The notes beneath the pieces are model-generated. The model ran no database searches. It saw nothing but the letters and a program-made list of their open reading frames with translations, and had not been told where the DNA came from. Source: an uncultured Bacteroides sp. (GTDB taxonomy: Bacteria > Bacteroidota > Bacteroidia > Bacteroidales > UBA932). Taken from it: a DNA stretch of 64,000 nucleotides. A program made the translations under genes and the position numbers. Positions 1 through 7,598 of the stretch are shown piece after piece. Each line of letters starts with the position of its first letter. The stretch's first letter is position 1. The stretch spans positions 1-64,000 of the forward strand of contig UQQM01000003.1 of NCBI GenBank assembly GCA_900543205.1, read 5' to 3'.

Positions 1-46
1 CGCAGACGAAAAAAGTCTGCTCGGCGTCAATTCAGTCCGCTCGGCA
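1..46 (+). repeat. Direct repeat, copy 1 (46 bp)
   Basis: This matches 573-618 over 46 positions with four mismatches; the longest identical core includes AGTCTGCTCGGCGTCAATTC. It is cut by the window edge, so the full unit may extend upstream. Function unknown. Confidence 0.75.
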
Positions 47-550
47 AGGCAATCTGCCCAGTAATTCATCCCGTTCAATGGTTCACTCTGGTGGGTGGCG
101 ATGGGGAAATTGGCCGGACATCAAAATACTTGTGAGCGGGACACCTCCCGAAATCGTACCTACACGGCTGCCCAAGGCCGATTTTGTAATCCGCCGGGCG
201 CACAAGTCGGGATTGGAAGAGCGACATGTGCGTCGCGCTAGTCTTAGAATACCCTGATTGTCAATTACTTGAATATTTCTTCCGCGCACATGTTTTTTGA
301 GCTGAATATGATTCAGTCCAGCTATGATTTGCAATCCGGTTGCCCCGGCTTTCGTTATGGCGGATTTTTATCCGCCGCCTTGTTTCGTGAAATTCATCGG
401 CTACGTCCGGGTCGGTCCTGCGGCATTCAGAGTCGGGCCTGTGGGGCAAATGGAAGGAATCCGGTTCCATTTGTGCGCTTCACCCCTCTTCCATGCGTGT
501 GCGAAGGGTTTAGCCGTAGCTGATGAATTTCATGTTCCGCAGTCCTTCCA

Positions 551-618
551 CCTCGCGGCTACAACTGCGCCTCACAGACGGGAAAAGTCTGCTCGGCGTC
601 AATTCAGACCGCTCGGCA
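551..618 (+). repeat. Composite repeat unit: 20-bp element plus 46-bp repeat copy 2
   Basis: Positions 573-618 are the second copy of the 46-bp repeat at 1-46. The 20 bases just before it (551-570) recur at 859-878 with two mismatches. The unit therefore looks like a dispersed intergenic element of at least 68 bp, with parts scattered through the first kilobase. Confidence 0.65.
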
Positions 619-858
619 GTCCGTTTCAAAACGTTGTCGGTAGTATCATATTGATGAATGTCAGCTGCCAATGCCGACAGGAACGCTGATCTCTTTAGGC
701 CACTGGAACGCAAGCCGGATACGGACTGCGGGCGAGGGAGGCTATTCCCCCGTTTTCGCCTCGCGAGCCGCAGTGCCGCATCCGGCGGCAGTCGATCGCC
801 GATCTGCACCGGCACGTCTCACGGCTGCAATTCGCTTTGCATTATCGCTGCGCCAGTG

Positions 859-878
859 CCTCGCGGCTGCAATTGCGC
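859..878 (+). repeat. 20-bp element, second copy
   Basis: CCTCGCGGCTGCAATTGCGC here matches 551-570 with two mismatches. A further partial copy lies at about 817-835 (TCTCACGGCTGCAATTCGC). Confidence 0.6.
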
Positions 879-898
879 CGCGCAGGCGAACGGCACCA

Positions 899-940
899 TA
901 AAAAGAAAGATGACCGGATTCTTCCGGCCATCGCTCTTTC
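899..940 (-). terminator. Intrinsic terminator of tRNA-Glu
   Basis: Read on the minus strand, the segment forms a hairpin with arms beginning GAAAGA and ending TCTTTC, a GC-rich inner part GGCCGGA/TCCGGTC and an AGAA loop, followed by a run of five T. It lies directly downstream of the tRNA. Confidence 0.75.
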
Positions 941-942
941 GG

Positions 943-1014
943 TAGTGGGTAGGAGAATCGAACTCCTATTGCGAGATTGAGAATCTCGAGTACTAACCGT
1001 TATACGAACCCACC
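943..1014 (-). tRNA. tRNA-Glu (anticodon CTC)
   Basis: On the minus strand the 72-nt segment folds as a tRNA. The acceptor arm GGTGGGT pairs with ACCCACT (one G-U), and the D-loop contains GGTTAG. The anticodon stem CGAGA/TCTCG encloses the loop TTCTCAA, so the anticodon is CTC, reading GAG. The T arm is AGGAG-TTCGATT-CTCCT. The discriminator base is A and CCA is not encoded. It resembles the common Bacteroidales tRNA-Glu sequence, which supports the identity. It has its own promoter and terminator. Confidence 0.95.
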
Positions 1015-1031
1015 ATTTGTTGTTGGGAGTG

Positions 1032-1062
1032 CAAATATAGGCATTATTTTGCAATCAGCAAA
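1032..1062 (-). promoter_or_regulatory. Promoter of tRNA-Glu
   Basis: Read on the minus strand, TTTG (1059-1062), a 19-bp spacer and TATATTTG (1032-1039) match the Bacteroidota -33/-7 consensus. The box ends about 17 bp before the mature tRNA 5' end. Confidence 0.75.
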
Positions 1063-1102
1063 TTTTTCTTTGGGCAAGACGGAAATTTTTGCCACAATGG
1101 CA

Positions 1103-2167
1103 TCATTTCCTCCTGTAGGGGGCATCGTCATAGAGGAGGAAGCGTCTCGCCTTGCGTATCCATTTCTGCTCCTCCAGCTTCACATGCTCCTGCACCACGT
1201 CGAAACTCAGGCGTCCGCGCAGATATTCCTCGATCACGGGATCGGCTATCTTCACGAACAGGGCGTCGCTCATTTCGAATTGCGAATAGCGGTCGGCGAA
1301 ATGCCGCATGAGCTGCAGAGTATGAAGCAGCGAATGGTACTGCCCGTCCGGCGCAAGCATTATCTGATAGCCGAAGCACTGCTGTCCGTTGTAGATTCCG
1401 GCCGAAGGCGTGAAGGAGCAGGGACGCATCATGACCCCTCGCGGAGTGGGCAGGAAGCGCACGTCCTCGGTCTTTATGAACGGTGCGCCGAAATATTCGT
1501 ATGGCCGGGCGGTGCCGATCGCGGGAGTTATCGTCGTGTTGTTCCAAAGTCCGCCGCCGGGATACAGTTCGCAGGTGAACATCCCCGGGATGTCCGAAGC
1601 CGGGGCGATGACCCAGGGAAGCATGTCCCTTCCGGCAGAGGAGCAGTGTGCGGAGATGACGTGGAGCTGGAACTTCGCCCCTATCTCGCTGCAGTAGAGC
1701 TGGCAGAGTTCGCCAAGGGTGAGTCCGTGCCGGTGGGCCACCTTCGGTGTCCATATATCGGACTCCACGGCCGGCATGGTGCCCTCGACTATCCTGCCGG
1801 CGGGATTGATGTGGTCGACTATGTATATCGCCGGGGATTCGGCCTCGCGGGCGCACATCGACATCAGCCGCATAACATCGCGGGTGTAGTTGAAGTAGCG
1901 CGAACCCACGTCCTGAATCTCCACGACTATGGCGTCCAGACCTTCGATGTCGGAGGAGTCGAAGTCGATATGGGAGGTGTCGGGGGTAAGCTCGGTGCCG
2001 GACGGGCGTATCACGCGTACGAGGTTTCCGCGCTCGCGGAATATGTCGTAAAGGTAGCGGCCTCGCTTGGGATCCCAGCTGTTCTGGGTGCAGAAGCAGG
2101 CCACCCGCCCTTCAGTGAGAGCGCGGTCCAGCTGGTCCTCTATCGGTGTGGTTCTGAAAGAAAACAT
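1103..2167 (-). CDS. DUF1343 / NamZ-like exo-beta-N-acetylmuramidase (GH171)
   Basis: The 354-residue protein carries the conserved landmarks of the DUF1343 family, characterised in NamZ as an exo-acting N-acetylmuramidase in cell-wall turnover. These are an EIQDVGSRYFNYT segment near residue 105, INPAGRIVEGT, HGLTLGEL and a WNNTTITPAIGTARPYEYFGAPF-type block. It is slightly shorter than most members and has no visible signal peptide, so a cytoplasmic role in muropeptide recycling is more likely than a periplasmic one. It lies 93 bases downstream of glmM on the same strand, so both genes relate to amino-sugar or cell-wall metabolism. Family assignment is firm; the substrate is inferred. Confidence 0.85.
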   Translation of the reverse strand: MFSFRTTPIEDQLDRALTEGRVACFCTQNSWDPKRGRYLYDIFRERGNLVRVIRPSGTELTPDTSHIDFDSSDIEGLDAIVVEIQDVGSRYFNYTRDVMRLMSMCAREAESPAIYIVDHINPAGRIVEGTMPAVESDIWTPKVAHRHGLTLGELCQLYCSEIGAKFQLHVISAHCSSAGRDMLPWVIAPASDIPGMFTCELYPGGGLWNNTTITPAIGTARPYEYFGAPFIKTEDVRFLPTPRGVMMRPCSFTPSAGIYNGQQCFGYQIMLAPDGQYHSLLHTLQLMRHFADRYSQFEMSDALFVKIADPVIEEYLRGRLSFDVVQEHVKLEEQKWIRKARRFLLYDDAPYRRK

Positions 2168-2260
2168 ATTCTCATCTGCCGGTGCGGCTTCGGCGGCCCG
2201 TCAGGCGAAGACGAGGGGCGGCCTCATCCGCAGCGGAACGCAGCCTCCGGCCGTAAGCGG

Positions 2261-3670
2261 CTACAGCAATGATTGCGCTATCGCGATGACCTCTTCGCCG
2301 AGTGCCTGCGCCTCGGCCTCGGTAGGAGCCTCGGAATAGATGCGGATGATGGGTTCGGTGTTGGAGCGGCGCAGATGAACCCAGCTCCGCTTCTGCTCGA
2401 AGTCCACCTTCACGCCGTCGATGGTGTTCACACGCTCCGATGCGTAGTGTTCCTTGACCTTCTCCAGAATCTTGTCGATCAGCGACTTGTCACTCAGCGC
2501 CATCTTGTTCTTAGCTATGTAGTACTGAGGCAGCGTGGCCTTGTATGCGGATGCACTCATCTTCTTGTGCGCCAGCTGGCTGAGGAACAGCGCGACCCCG
2601 ACCATGGCGTCGCGGCCGTAGTGGGAAGCCGGGTAGATTACGCCTCCGTTGCCCTCGCCGCCTATGAGCGCGCCGACCTCGTGCATCTTCGTGGTCACGT
2701 TGACCTCTCCGACCGCGGCGGCGCACCAGGTTCCTCCCCAGCGTTCGGTGACGTCGCGCAATGCGCGGCTGGAACTCAGGTTGGAAACCGTATGCAGCGG
2801 CTTCACCCCTGCGCGGCTCGCACGCTCCAGCAGATAGTCCGCCACGGCCACGAGCGTGTATTCCTCGACGAAAGGCCTGCCGTCCTCGCAGAAGAACGCC
2901 AATCTGTCCACATCCGGATCCACGCTGATTCCGAGATCGGCGTGCTCCCTGACCACCGCCTCGCTGAGCCCGGTCAGGTTCTGCGGCAGAGGTTCGGGGT
3001 TATGGGCGAAGTCGCCGTCGGGAGTGCCGTTCAGCAGTATGCAGCGCACGCCGAGCTTCTCCAGGAGCTTCGGCATTATGATCGCGCCGACAGAATTTAT
3101 CGCATCCACGACCACGGTGAATCCGGCCTTGCGCACCGCGTCGGCGTCCACAGCCTCCAGCGCCAGCACCGAATCCACATGCTCATCGGTGAAATCGTGG
3201 TCCTCGATATGGCCGAGCCCGTCGACGCCGGCGAAGTCAAAATCGCCGCTCTCCGCGATTTCCAGTATCTCATTGCCCTCGGCGGCAGAAAGGAACTCCC
3301 CGTCGGAGTTCAGCAGCTTCAGCGCATTCCACTCGCGGGGGTTGTGGCTGGCGGTGATGATGATTCCGCCATCGGCTCCGGAGAAGCGCACGGCAAGCTC
3401 CGTCGTGGGCGTAGAGGCTAATCCGCAGCGCACCACGTCAACGCCGCAGGCGGTCAGGGTGCCGCAGACCAGCTGCTCCACCATCGCCCCGCTGATGCGC
3501 GCGTCCCTCCCGACCACGACCTTGAAGCGGCCCTGCCTGGGAGATGCGTGCCTGCGCAGCCTCTCGCAATATGCGTATGTGAACTTGACTATGTCGACCG
3601 GCGTAAGACTCTCGCCGCAGGGCCCGCCTATGGTTCCGCGTATGCCCGATATGGATTTAATCAGTGTCAT
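2261..3670 (-). CDS. glmM: Phosphoglucosamine mutase
   Basis: The 469-residue alpha-D-phosphohexomutase interconverts glucosamine-6-phosphate and glucosamine-1-phosphate for UDP-GlcNAc synthesis. The phosphoserine loop TASHNP has its Ser at residue 108, the Mg-binding loop is DPDVDR, and the C-terminal phosphate-binding loop is RRSNTEPIIRIY. The N-terminus MTLIKSISGIRGTIGG is typical of Bacteroidota GlmM. Length is normal. A phosphomannomutase activity cannot be excluded from sequence alone, since the families overlap. It is divergent from rpmE2. Confidence 0.9.
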   Translation of the reverse strand: MTLIKSISGIRGTIGGPCGESLTPVDIVKFTYAYCERLRRHASPRQGRFKVVVGRDARISGAMVEQLVCGTLTACGVDVVRCGLASTPTTELAVRFSGADGGIIITASHNPREWNALKLLNSDGEFLSAAEGNEILEIAESGDFDFAGVDGLGHIEDHDFTDEHVDSVLALEAVDADAVRKAGFTVVVDAINSVGAIIMPKLLEKLGVRCILLNGTPDGDFAHNPEPLPQNLTGLSEAVVREHADLGISVDPDVDRLAFFCEDGRPFVEEYTLVAVADYLLERASRAGVKPLHTVSNLSSSRALRDVTERWGGTWCAAAVGEVNVTTKMHEVGALIGGEGNGGVIYPASHYGRDAMVGVALFLSQLAHKKMSASAYKATLPQYYIAKNKMALSDKSLIDKILEKVKEHYASERVNTIDGVKVDFEQKRSWVHLRRSNTEPIIRIYSEAPTEAEAQALGEEVIAIAQSLL

Positions 3671-3695
3671 GAACGCGAAGATACTAAATTATTTA

Positions 3696-3727
3696 TTTGA
3701 TTAATTAGTTCAAAAGACTTATCTTTG
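3696..3727 (+). promoter_or_regulatory. Promoter of rpmE2
   Basis: TTTG (3696-3699), a 20-bp spacer and TATCTTTG (3720-3727) fit the Bacteroidota consensus. The box lies 26 bp before the ATG. Confidence 0.8.
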
Positions 3728-3753
3728 CGCCCGATTCAAAACACCAGTACATT

Positions 3754-4005
3754 ATGAAAAAAGGAATCCATCCCGAAAACTACCGACTTGTAGCTTTCAA
3801 GGATATGTCAAACGAGGACGTGTTCATCACCCGTTCCTGCGCCTCCAGCAAGGAGACCATCACCATCGACGGAGTTGAGTACCCTCTCGTAAAGCTTGAG
3901 ATTTCGAACACATCTCACCCTTTCTACACCGGCAAGATGAAGATTGTCGACACCGCCGGCCGAGTTGATATGTTCTATCAGAGATACAAGTCACGCAAGA
4001 AATAG
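3754..4005 (+). CDS. rpmE2: 50S ribosomal protein L31 type B
   Basis: The 83-residue protein starts MKKGIHPENYR and contains SSKETITIDGVEYPLVKLEIS and SHPFYTGK, as in L31 type B. The zinc-binding cysteine pairs of type A L31 are absent, which defines the zinc-independent form. Single-gene unit with its own promoter and a terminator 23 bases downstream. Confidence 0.96.
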   Translation: MKKGIHPENYRLVAFKDMSNEDVFITRSCASSKETITIDGVEYPLVKLEISNTSHPFYTGKMKIVDTAGRVDMFYQRYKSRKK

Positions 4006-4027
4006 TTTCTTGCGATTCAGACAGCCA

Positions 4028-4065
4028 GGAGGAACCGGTCCATTCGACGGTTCCTCCTTCTGTTT
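4028..4065 (+). terminator. Intrinsic terminator of rpmE2
   Basis: Perfect 10-bp stem GGAGGAACCG/CGGTTCCTCC with a 10-nt loop, followed by TTCTGTTTT. Confidence 0.85.
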
Positions 4066-4182
4066 TCCATAGCACTGCCATGCAGGCGCCCCACAATCGG
4101 ATTGCCGCCAGCACGGCAGGCACAACTGCCCATGTAAGCGAAGTTTTTCGTATATTAGCAAGGTTTTAGATATTATTAAGAT

Positions 4183-4605
4183 ATGACCACCAAAGGAAAA
4201 GTAATCACCTCGGTCGTAGCGGTGCTCGTAATCGCAGCGGCGGTGTTCTGCTACATCAAGTTCTACTTCGTGTTCGGCGAAGGAGTGAAGGCAGGAGAAC
4301 TCAACCAGATAGTCTACAAGGGCTGGGTCTGGAAGACATACGAAGGGCGCCTTATCCAGACTGGATTCAACAGCCTGTCGGAGCGCGGCAACATCCAGTC
4401 CAACGAATTCAACTTCTCCGTGACCGACAGGGCCGTGGCCGACTCGCTGATGCGCTGCAGCGGCAAGCTGGTCGAGCTTCACTACAAGGAATATAACGGA
4501 GCCCTGCCCTGGAGGGGAATGCAGAGGTACATCGTGGACGAGATAGTATCCGTCAGGCAGGCGGAGCGGGCCACCGAGATACCCATAATCAGCGGAGGAG
4601 AATAG
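4183..4605 (+). CDS. Membrane-anchored conserved hypothetical protein
   Basis: The 140-residue protein has a single N-terminal membrane segment (about residues 8-28, rich in Val and Ala) without an obvious cleavage site, so it is probably anchored with the rest outside the cytoplasm. The soluble part has alternating hydrophobic and charged residues, suggesting a small beta-rich domain. I do not recognise the family with certainty. It stands two bases before the S9 peptidase gene on the same strand and is probably co-transcribed with it. A weak TATATTAG element lies about 25 bp upstream. Confidence 0.7.
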   Translation: MTTKGKVITSVVAVLVIAAAVFCYIKFYFVFGEGVKAGELNQIVYKGWVWKTYEGRLIQTGFNSLSERGNIQSNEFNFSVTDRAVADSLMRCSGKLVELHYKEYNGALPWRGMQRYIVDEIVSVRQAERATEIPIISGGE

Positions 4606-4607
4606 TC

Positions 4608-6452
4608 ATGTTCATGGCAGTCTTTCTCGCGGCGTCGATAATCTCAGTACATCCCGAAGGCAATCCCAACGCCCGCCTGCTCACGGTCGAAGAGGCTGTG
4701 AAGCAATCGGTGCGCTCGGTATATCCGGAAAAGGTCAAGCTCTGGTGGGACGCCGACAGCCAGCTCACCCGGGAGGAACCCAAGGAGCCGGAGCACGACT
4801 GGACACTCCCCGAAGGGAACCCGCCCGAGCTGTGCTACGGCGAGACCGTCAGCCGCAATGAGTTCGGAGGCTCGAAATGGGTGATTCCCTCACCCGACGG
4901 CACCCTTCTGGCCGTATACCGCAAGGACCAGTCCGCCGTGGGCTCTTTCCCCCTCTTCGACATCACCACACGCTCGGGCAGCACCAGGGAGATCAAATAC
5001 CCGATGGCAGGGACGCCCTCGGAGAAGCTGGCGCTCTGCATCTGCCGCACCGACGGCACCATTGTCAGCGAGCTTCAGACGGACGATTTCGACGAGGAGC
5101 GCTATCTGACCAACCCCACCTGGTCGCCCGACGGCAAATACATCTTCGTGCAGGTCCTCAGCCGGACCCAGCATGACATGAAGCTCAACATGTACCGCGC
5201 CTCCGACGGCAGATACGTGCGCACCGTGCTCAGCGAGCACAACGACGCATGGGTGGAGCCGCGCGACCCCCTGTATTTCATCAAGGGCAGCTGGAACTTC
5301 CTTTACCGTACCGACAACCGCGACGGCTACAGGAACCTCTACCTCTGCGACACCCTGGGAGTCATCGCAAGGGCGACCCCCTGCGACGCCGACGTTGCCT
5401 ACTTGGCCAACGACGGCAGATACGTGTACTACACCTCGGCCGAGGTCTCCCCTATCGAAAACCACCTTTTCCGCGTGCGCATCAACGGCAGGCGCGTATC
5501 GAAGCCCGAACGCATCACCTATGAGGAAGGCTGGCACGAAATCGACATGTCGCCCGACTGCACCAAGTTCATCGACAGATACAGCAGCGTCAACGTCCCG
5601 GGAATCACCGTGGTCAAGAACGCCGACGGGGAGGTCATCAACAGGATACTCAACGCCATCGACCCCCTGGACGAATACGCCCAGTGCCGCATGGAGCTCG
5701 GCAGGGTGCGCTCGGCCGACAGGAAGTTCGACAACTACTACCGCCTGTTCTACCCGAGGGACTACGACCCTTCCAAGAAATATCCGCTGATAGTCTATGT
5801 CTACGGCGGTCCGCAGTCCCAGATGGTCAGCAACAAGTGGCTGGGCGACATACGGATGTGGGAGATGCTGATGGCCCAGAAGGGCTACTTCGTCTACGTT
5901 CAGGACAACCGGGGCACGACGAACCGGGGAGCGGAGTTCGAGAAGGCCATCAACCGCCGGTGCGGAGTGGCCGAAGCAGAGGACCAGCTCGCCGGAATCT
6001 CGGAGCTGCTCGCGAGGATACCCGCAATCGACCGCAACAGGATAGGCGTACACGGCTGGAGCTACGGCGGATTCATGGCGCTGACCCTCGCCACCGAAAG
6101 GCCCGACCTGTTCAAGGTCACCGTCGCCGGCGGTCCGGTAATCGACTGGAAATGGTACGAAGTCATGTACGGCGAGCGCTACATGGACACTCCGCAGACG
6201 AACGCCGAAGGCTACGAAACGACTTCTCTGCTGAACAAGGCCGCATCCATCGACGGACGCGTGCTGATATGCCAGGGCACGCTGGACGACACCGTGGTAT
6301 GGCAGAACTCCCTCAGCTTCATCCAGAAATGCATAGAGGCCGAGAGGCCCGTGGACTTCTTCGCCTACCCCATGGAGAAGCACAACATGGAAGGCAGGGC
6401 CAGAGTCCACCTCTATGAAAAGATAACCGACTATTTCGAGACTTATTTATGA
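4608..6452 (+). CDS. S9 family prolyl oligopeptidase / DPP-IV-like peptidase
   Basis: The 614-residue serine peptidase has an N-terminal beta-propeller (repeated WSPDGKY-type blades) and a C-terminal alpha/beta-hydrolase domain. The catalytic triad is visible as Ser485 in GWSYGG, Asp560 in GTLDDTV and His592 in EKHN. A short hydrophobic N-terminus suggests export to the periplasm, where such enzymes remove dipeptides from proline-containing peptides. The paired-Glu motif that binds the free N-terminus in true DPP-IV is not evident (the corresponding region reads AWVEPRD), so its cleavage mode may differ. It is about 100 residues shorter than typical DPP-IV. The start follows the upstream gene by two bases. 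Confidence 0.85.
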   Translation: MFMAVFLAASIISVHPEGNPNARLLTVEEAVKQSVRSVYPEKVKLWWDADSQLTREEPKEPEHDWTLPEGNPPELCYGETVSRNEFGGSKWVIPSPDGTLLAVYRKDQSAVGSFPLFDITTRSGSTREIKYPMAGTPSEKLALCICRTDGTIVSELQTDDFDEERYLTNPTWSPDGKYIFVQVLSRTQHDMKLNMYRASDGRYVRTVLSEHNDAWVEPRDPLYFIKGSWNFLYRTDNRDGYRNLYLCDTLGVIARATPCDADVAYLANDGRYVYYTSAEVSPIENHLFRVRINGRRVSKPERITYEEGWHEIDMSPDCTKFIDRYSSVNVPGITVVKNADGEVINRILNAIDPLDEYAQCRMELGRVRSADRKFDNYYRLFYPRDYDPSKKYPLIVYVYGGPQSQMVSNKWLGDIRMWEMLMAQKGYFVYVQDNRGTTNRGAEFEKAINRRCGVAEAEDQLAGISELLARIPAIDRNRIGVHGWSYGGFMALTLATERPDLFKVTVAGGPVIDWKWYEVMYGERYMDTPQTNAEGYETTSLLNKAASIDGRVLICQGTLDDTVVWQNSLSFIQKCIEAERPVDFFAYPMEKHNMEGRARVHLYEKITDYFETYL

Positions 6453-7591
6453 AACTGCTGAAAATCCTCCTCTGCGCGGCGGTCCTGTCCGGCGCATCGG
6501 TATGCGCGTCCGCCCAGACCAAGGCAGAGACCAAGCTATACACCCGCACCGTCGAGAAGCCGTCTCTCAAGGCCTTCGACAAATTCCTCAAGAAATATCC
6601 GTCTTCCGTCTACGCCGAAGACATTTCCGCGCGCAGGGACACCCTGCTGAGCATCACGCCATACAGCGAGGCGGAAGCCGAAGCGATAATATCGGAATAC
6701 CTGCCCGCCGGTTCCGTGTTCAAGGCCTTCCCCGACCGGAAGGACGCGGTGGACAGAATCTACGGAGTGTGCATAGCCTCTCCCGAACTTGACTACGGCC
6801 ACATCAGGCTCTACACGGCCGTCCGGACCGACGGGGCCTGGAGCCTGGCTGACTCCTATGAAAGCCCCACATCTTCCTGCGGCGAGGGTTCTTCCAGACG
6901 CTTCGCCGACAGCACGGCGGTGTATGAAATCCGCGGCGACAGATATTTCCGCTTCAACTTCCTCACGGAATCCGCAGGTTCGGACGAGATGTGCTACACT
7001 GCCGCAACCTGGTCGCCCGCAAACGACTCCTACAGCGAGGTGCTTTTCGAAGGCCGGAACATACTCGCGTCCGGCGACAGCCTTCCCTTCCGCATAGAGG
7101 GCAGAATCAACGAGAGCGCCATCCTGAACCCGGAGCTGCCGGAAGTGAGGCTGATGATGGCGGCAATCAACGAGAACCCCTGCCTGGAGCAGCTTCCCGT
7201 CGGCGACTATCTGACCGACGCCTCGATAGACTGGTGGCTGGAGCAGAATCCGGACGCCCTGACCTCGGCGACCCGGCTGAACTTCAACATCCTGCCGGAG
7301 AACAGTTCACTGGTGGAGCGCTTCGAGGCCGCCGGCGACAAGAAGAGCTCTGCGCGCTACGCCGCCGCGCTGTTCGACCTGCGCGGATACTCGGTGATAG
7401 TGGTGAAGCAGAAGGCTGACGGGCAGTATGTGCTGGCATGGGCCGAGCCCGAATGCGAAGACCATTACCGCGACCGCCTGCTCAACAGCATCAAGTTCGA
7501 GGACGCGAACACCCTCGAGATGTTCTACTACCACGGCAACCGCCACTTCGACTACAAGCTCAACCTGACCTCCAAGACGCTCAAGAGGTAG
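6449..7591 (+). CDS. Secreted protein of unknown function
   Basis: The 380-residue protein begins with a clear Sec signal peptide (MKLLKILLCAAVLSGASVCASAQ, cleaved after Ala-Gln or nearby). The mature part is mixed alpha/beta with a short TPR-like opening (KAFDKFLKKYPSSVYAEDI) similar to tetratricopeptide-type repeats of envelope proteins. I recognise no catalytic motif. Its ATG overlaps the stop of the S9 peptidase gene by four bases, so the two are translated together and the product probably works in the same periplasmic compartment. Confidence 0.75.
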   Translation: MKLLKILLCAAVLSGASVCASAQTKAETKLYTRTVEKPSLKAFDKFLKKYPSSVYAEDISARRDTLLSITPYSEAEAEAIISEYLPAGSVFKAFPDRKDAVDRIYGVCIASPELDYGHIRLYTAVRTDGAWSLADSYESPTSSCGEGSSRRFADSTAVYEIRGDRYFRFNFLTESAGSDEMCYTAATWSPANDSYSEVLFEGRNILASGDSLPFRIEGRINESAILNPELPEVRLMMAAINENPCLEQLPVGDYLTDASIDWWLEQNPDALTSATRLNFNILPENSSLVERFEAAGDKKSSARYAAALFDLRGYSVIVVKQKADGQYVLAWAEPECEDHYRDRLLNSIKFEDANTLEMFYYHGNRHFDYKLNLTSKTLKR

Positions 7592-7598
7592 AAGGCGG

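Larger units (their letters stand above)
1..898. other. Noncoding stretch with short repeats
   Basis: No reading frame here has a recognisable domain, signal peptide or believable codon pattern. The open frames on both strands are short, overlap one another and are rich in Arg, Ser and Pro, as random frames in GC-rich DNA are. What can be seen is a set of imperfect direct repeats (listed separately) and small inverted repeats. It may be decayed DNA or a recombination-prone spacer next to the tRNA gene. I see no integrase, no att-like duplication of the tRNA 3' end and no second RNA gene. Confidence 0.6.

Noticed and set aside
1..1014. Integrated element attached at tRNA-Glu
   Set aside because: No integrase gene and no duplicate of the tRNA 3' end were found within the window.
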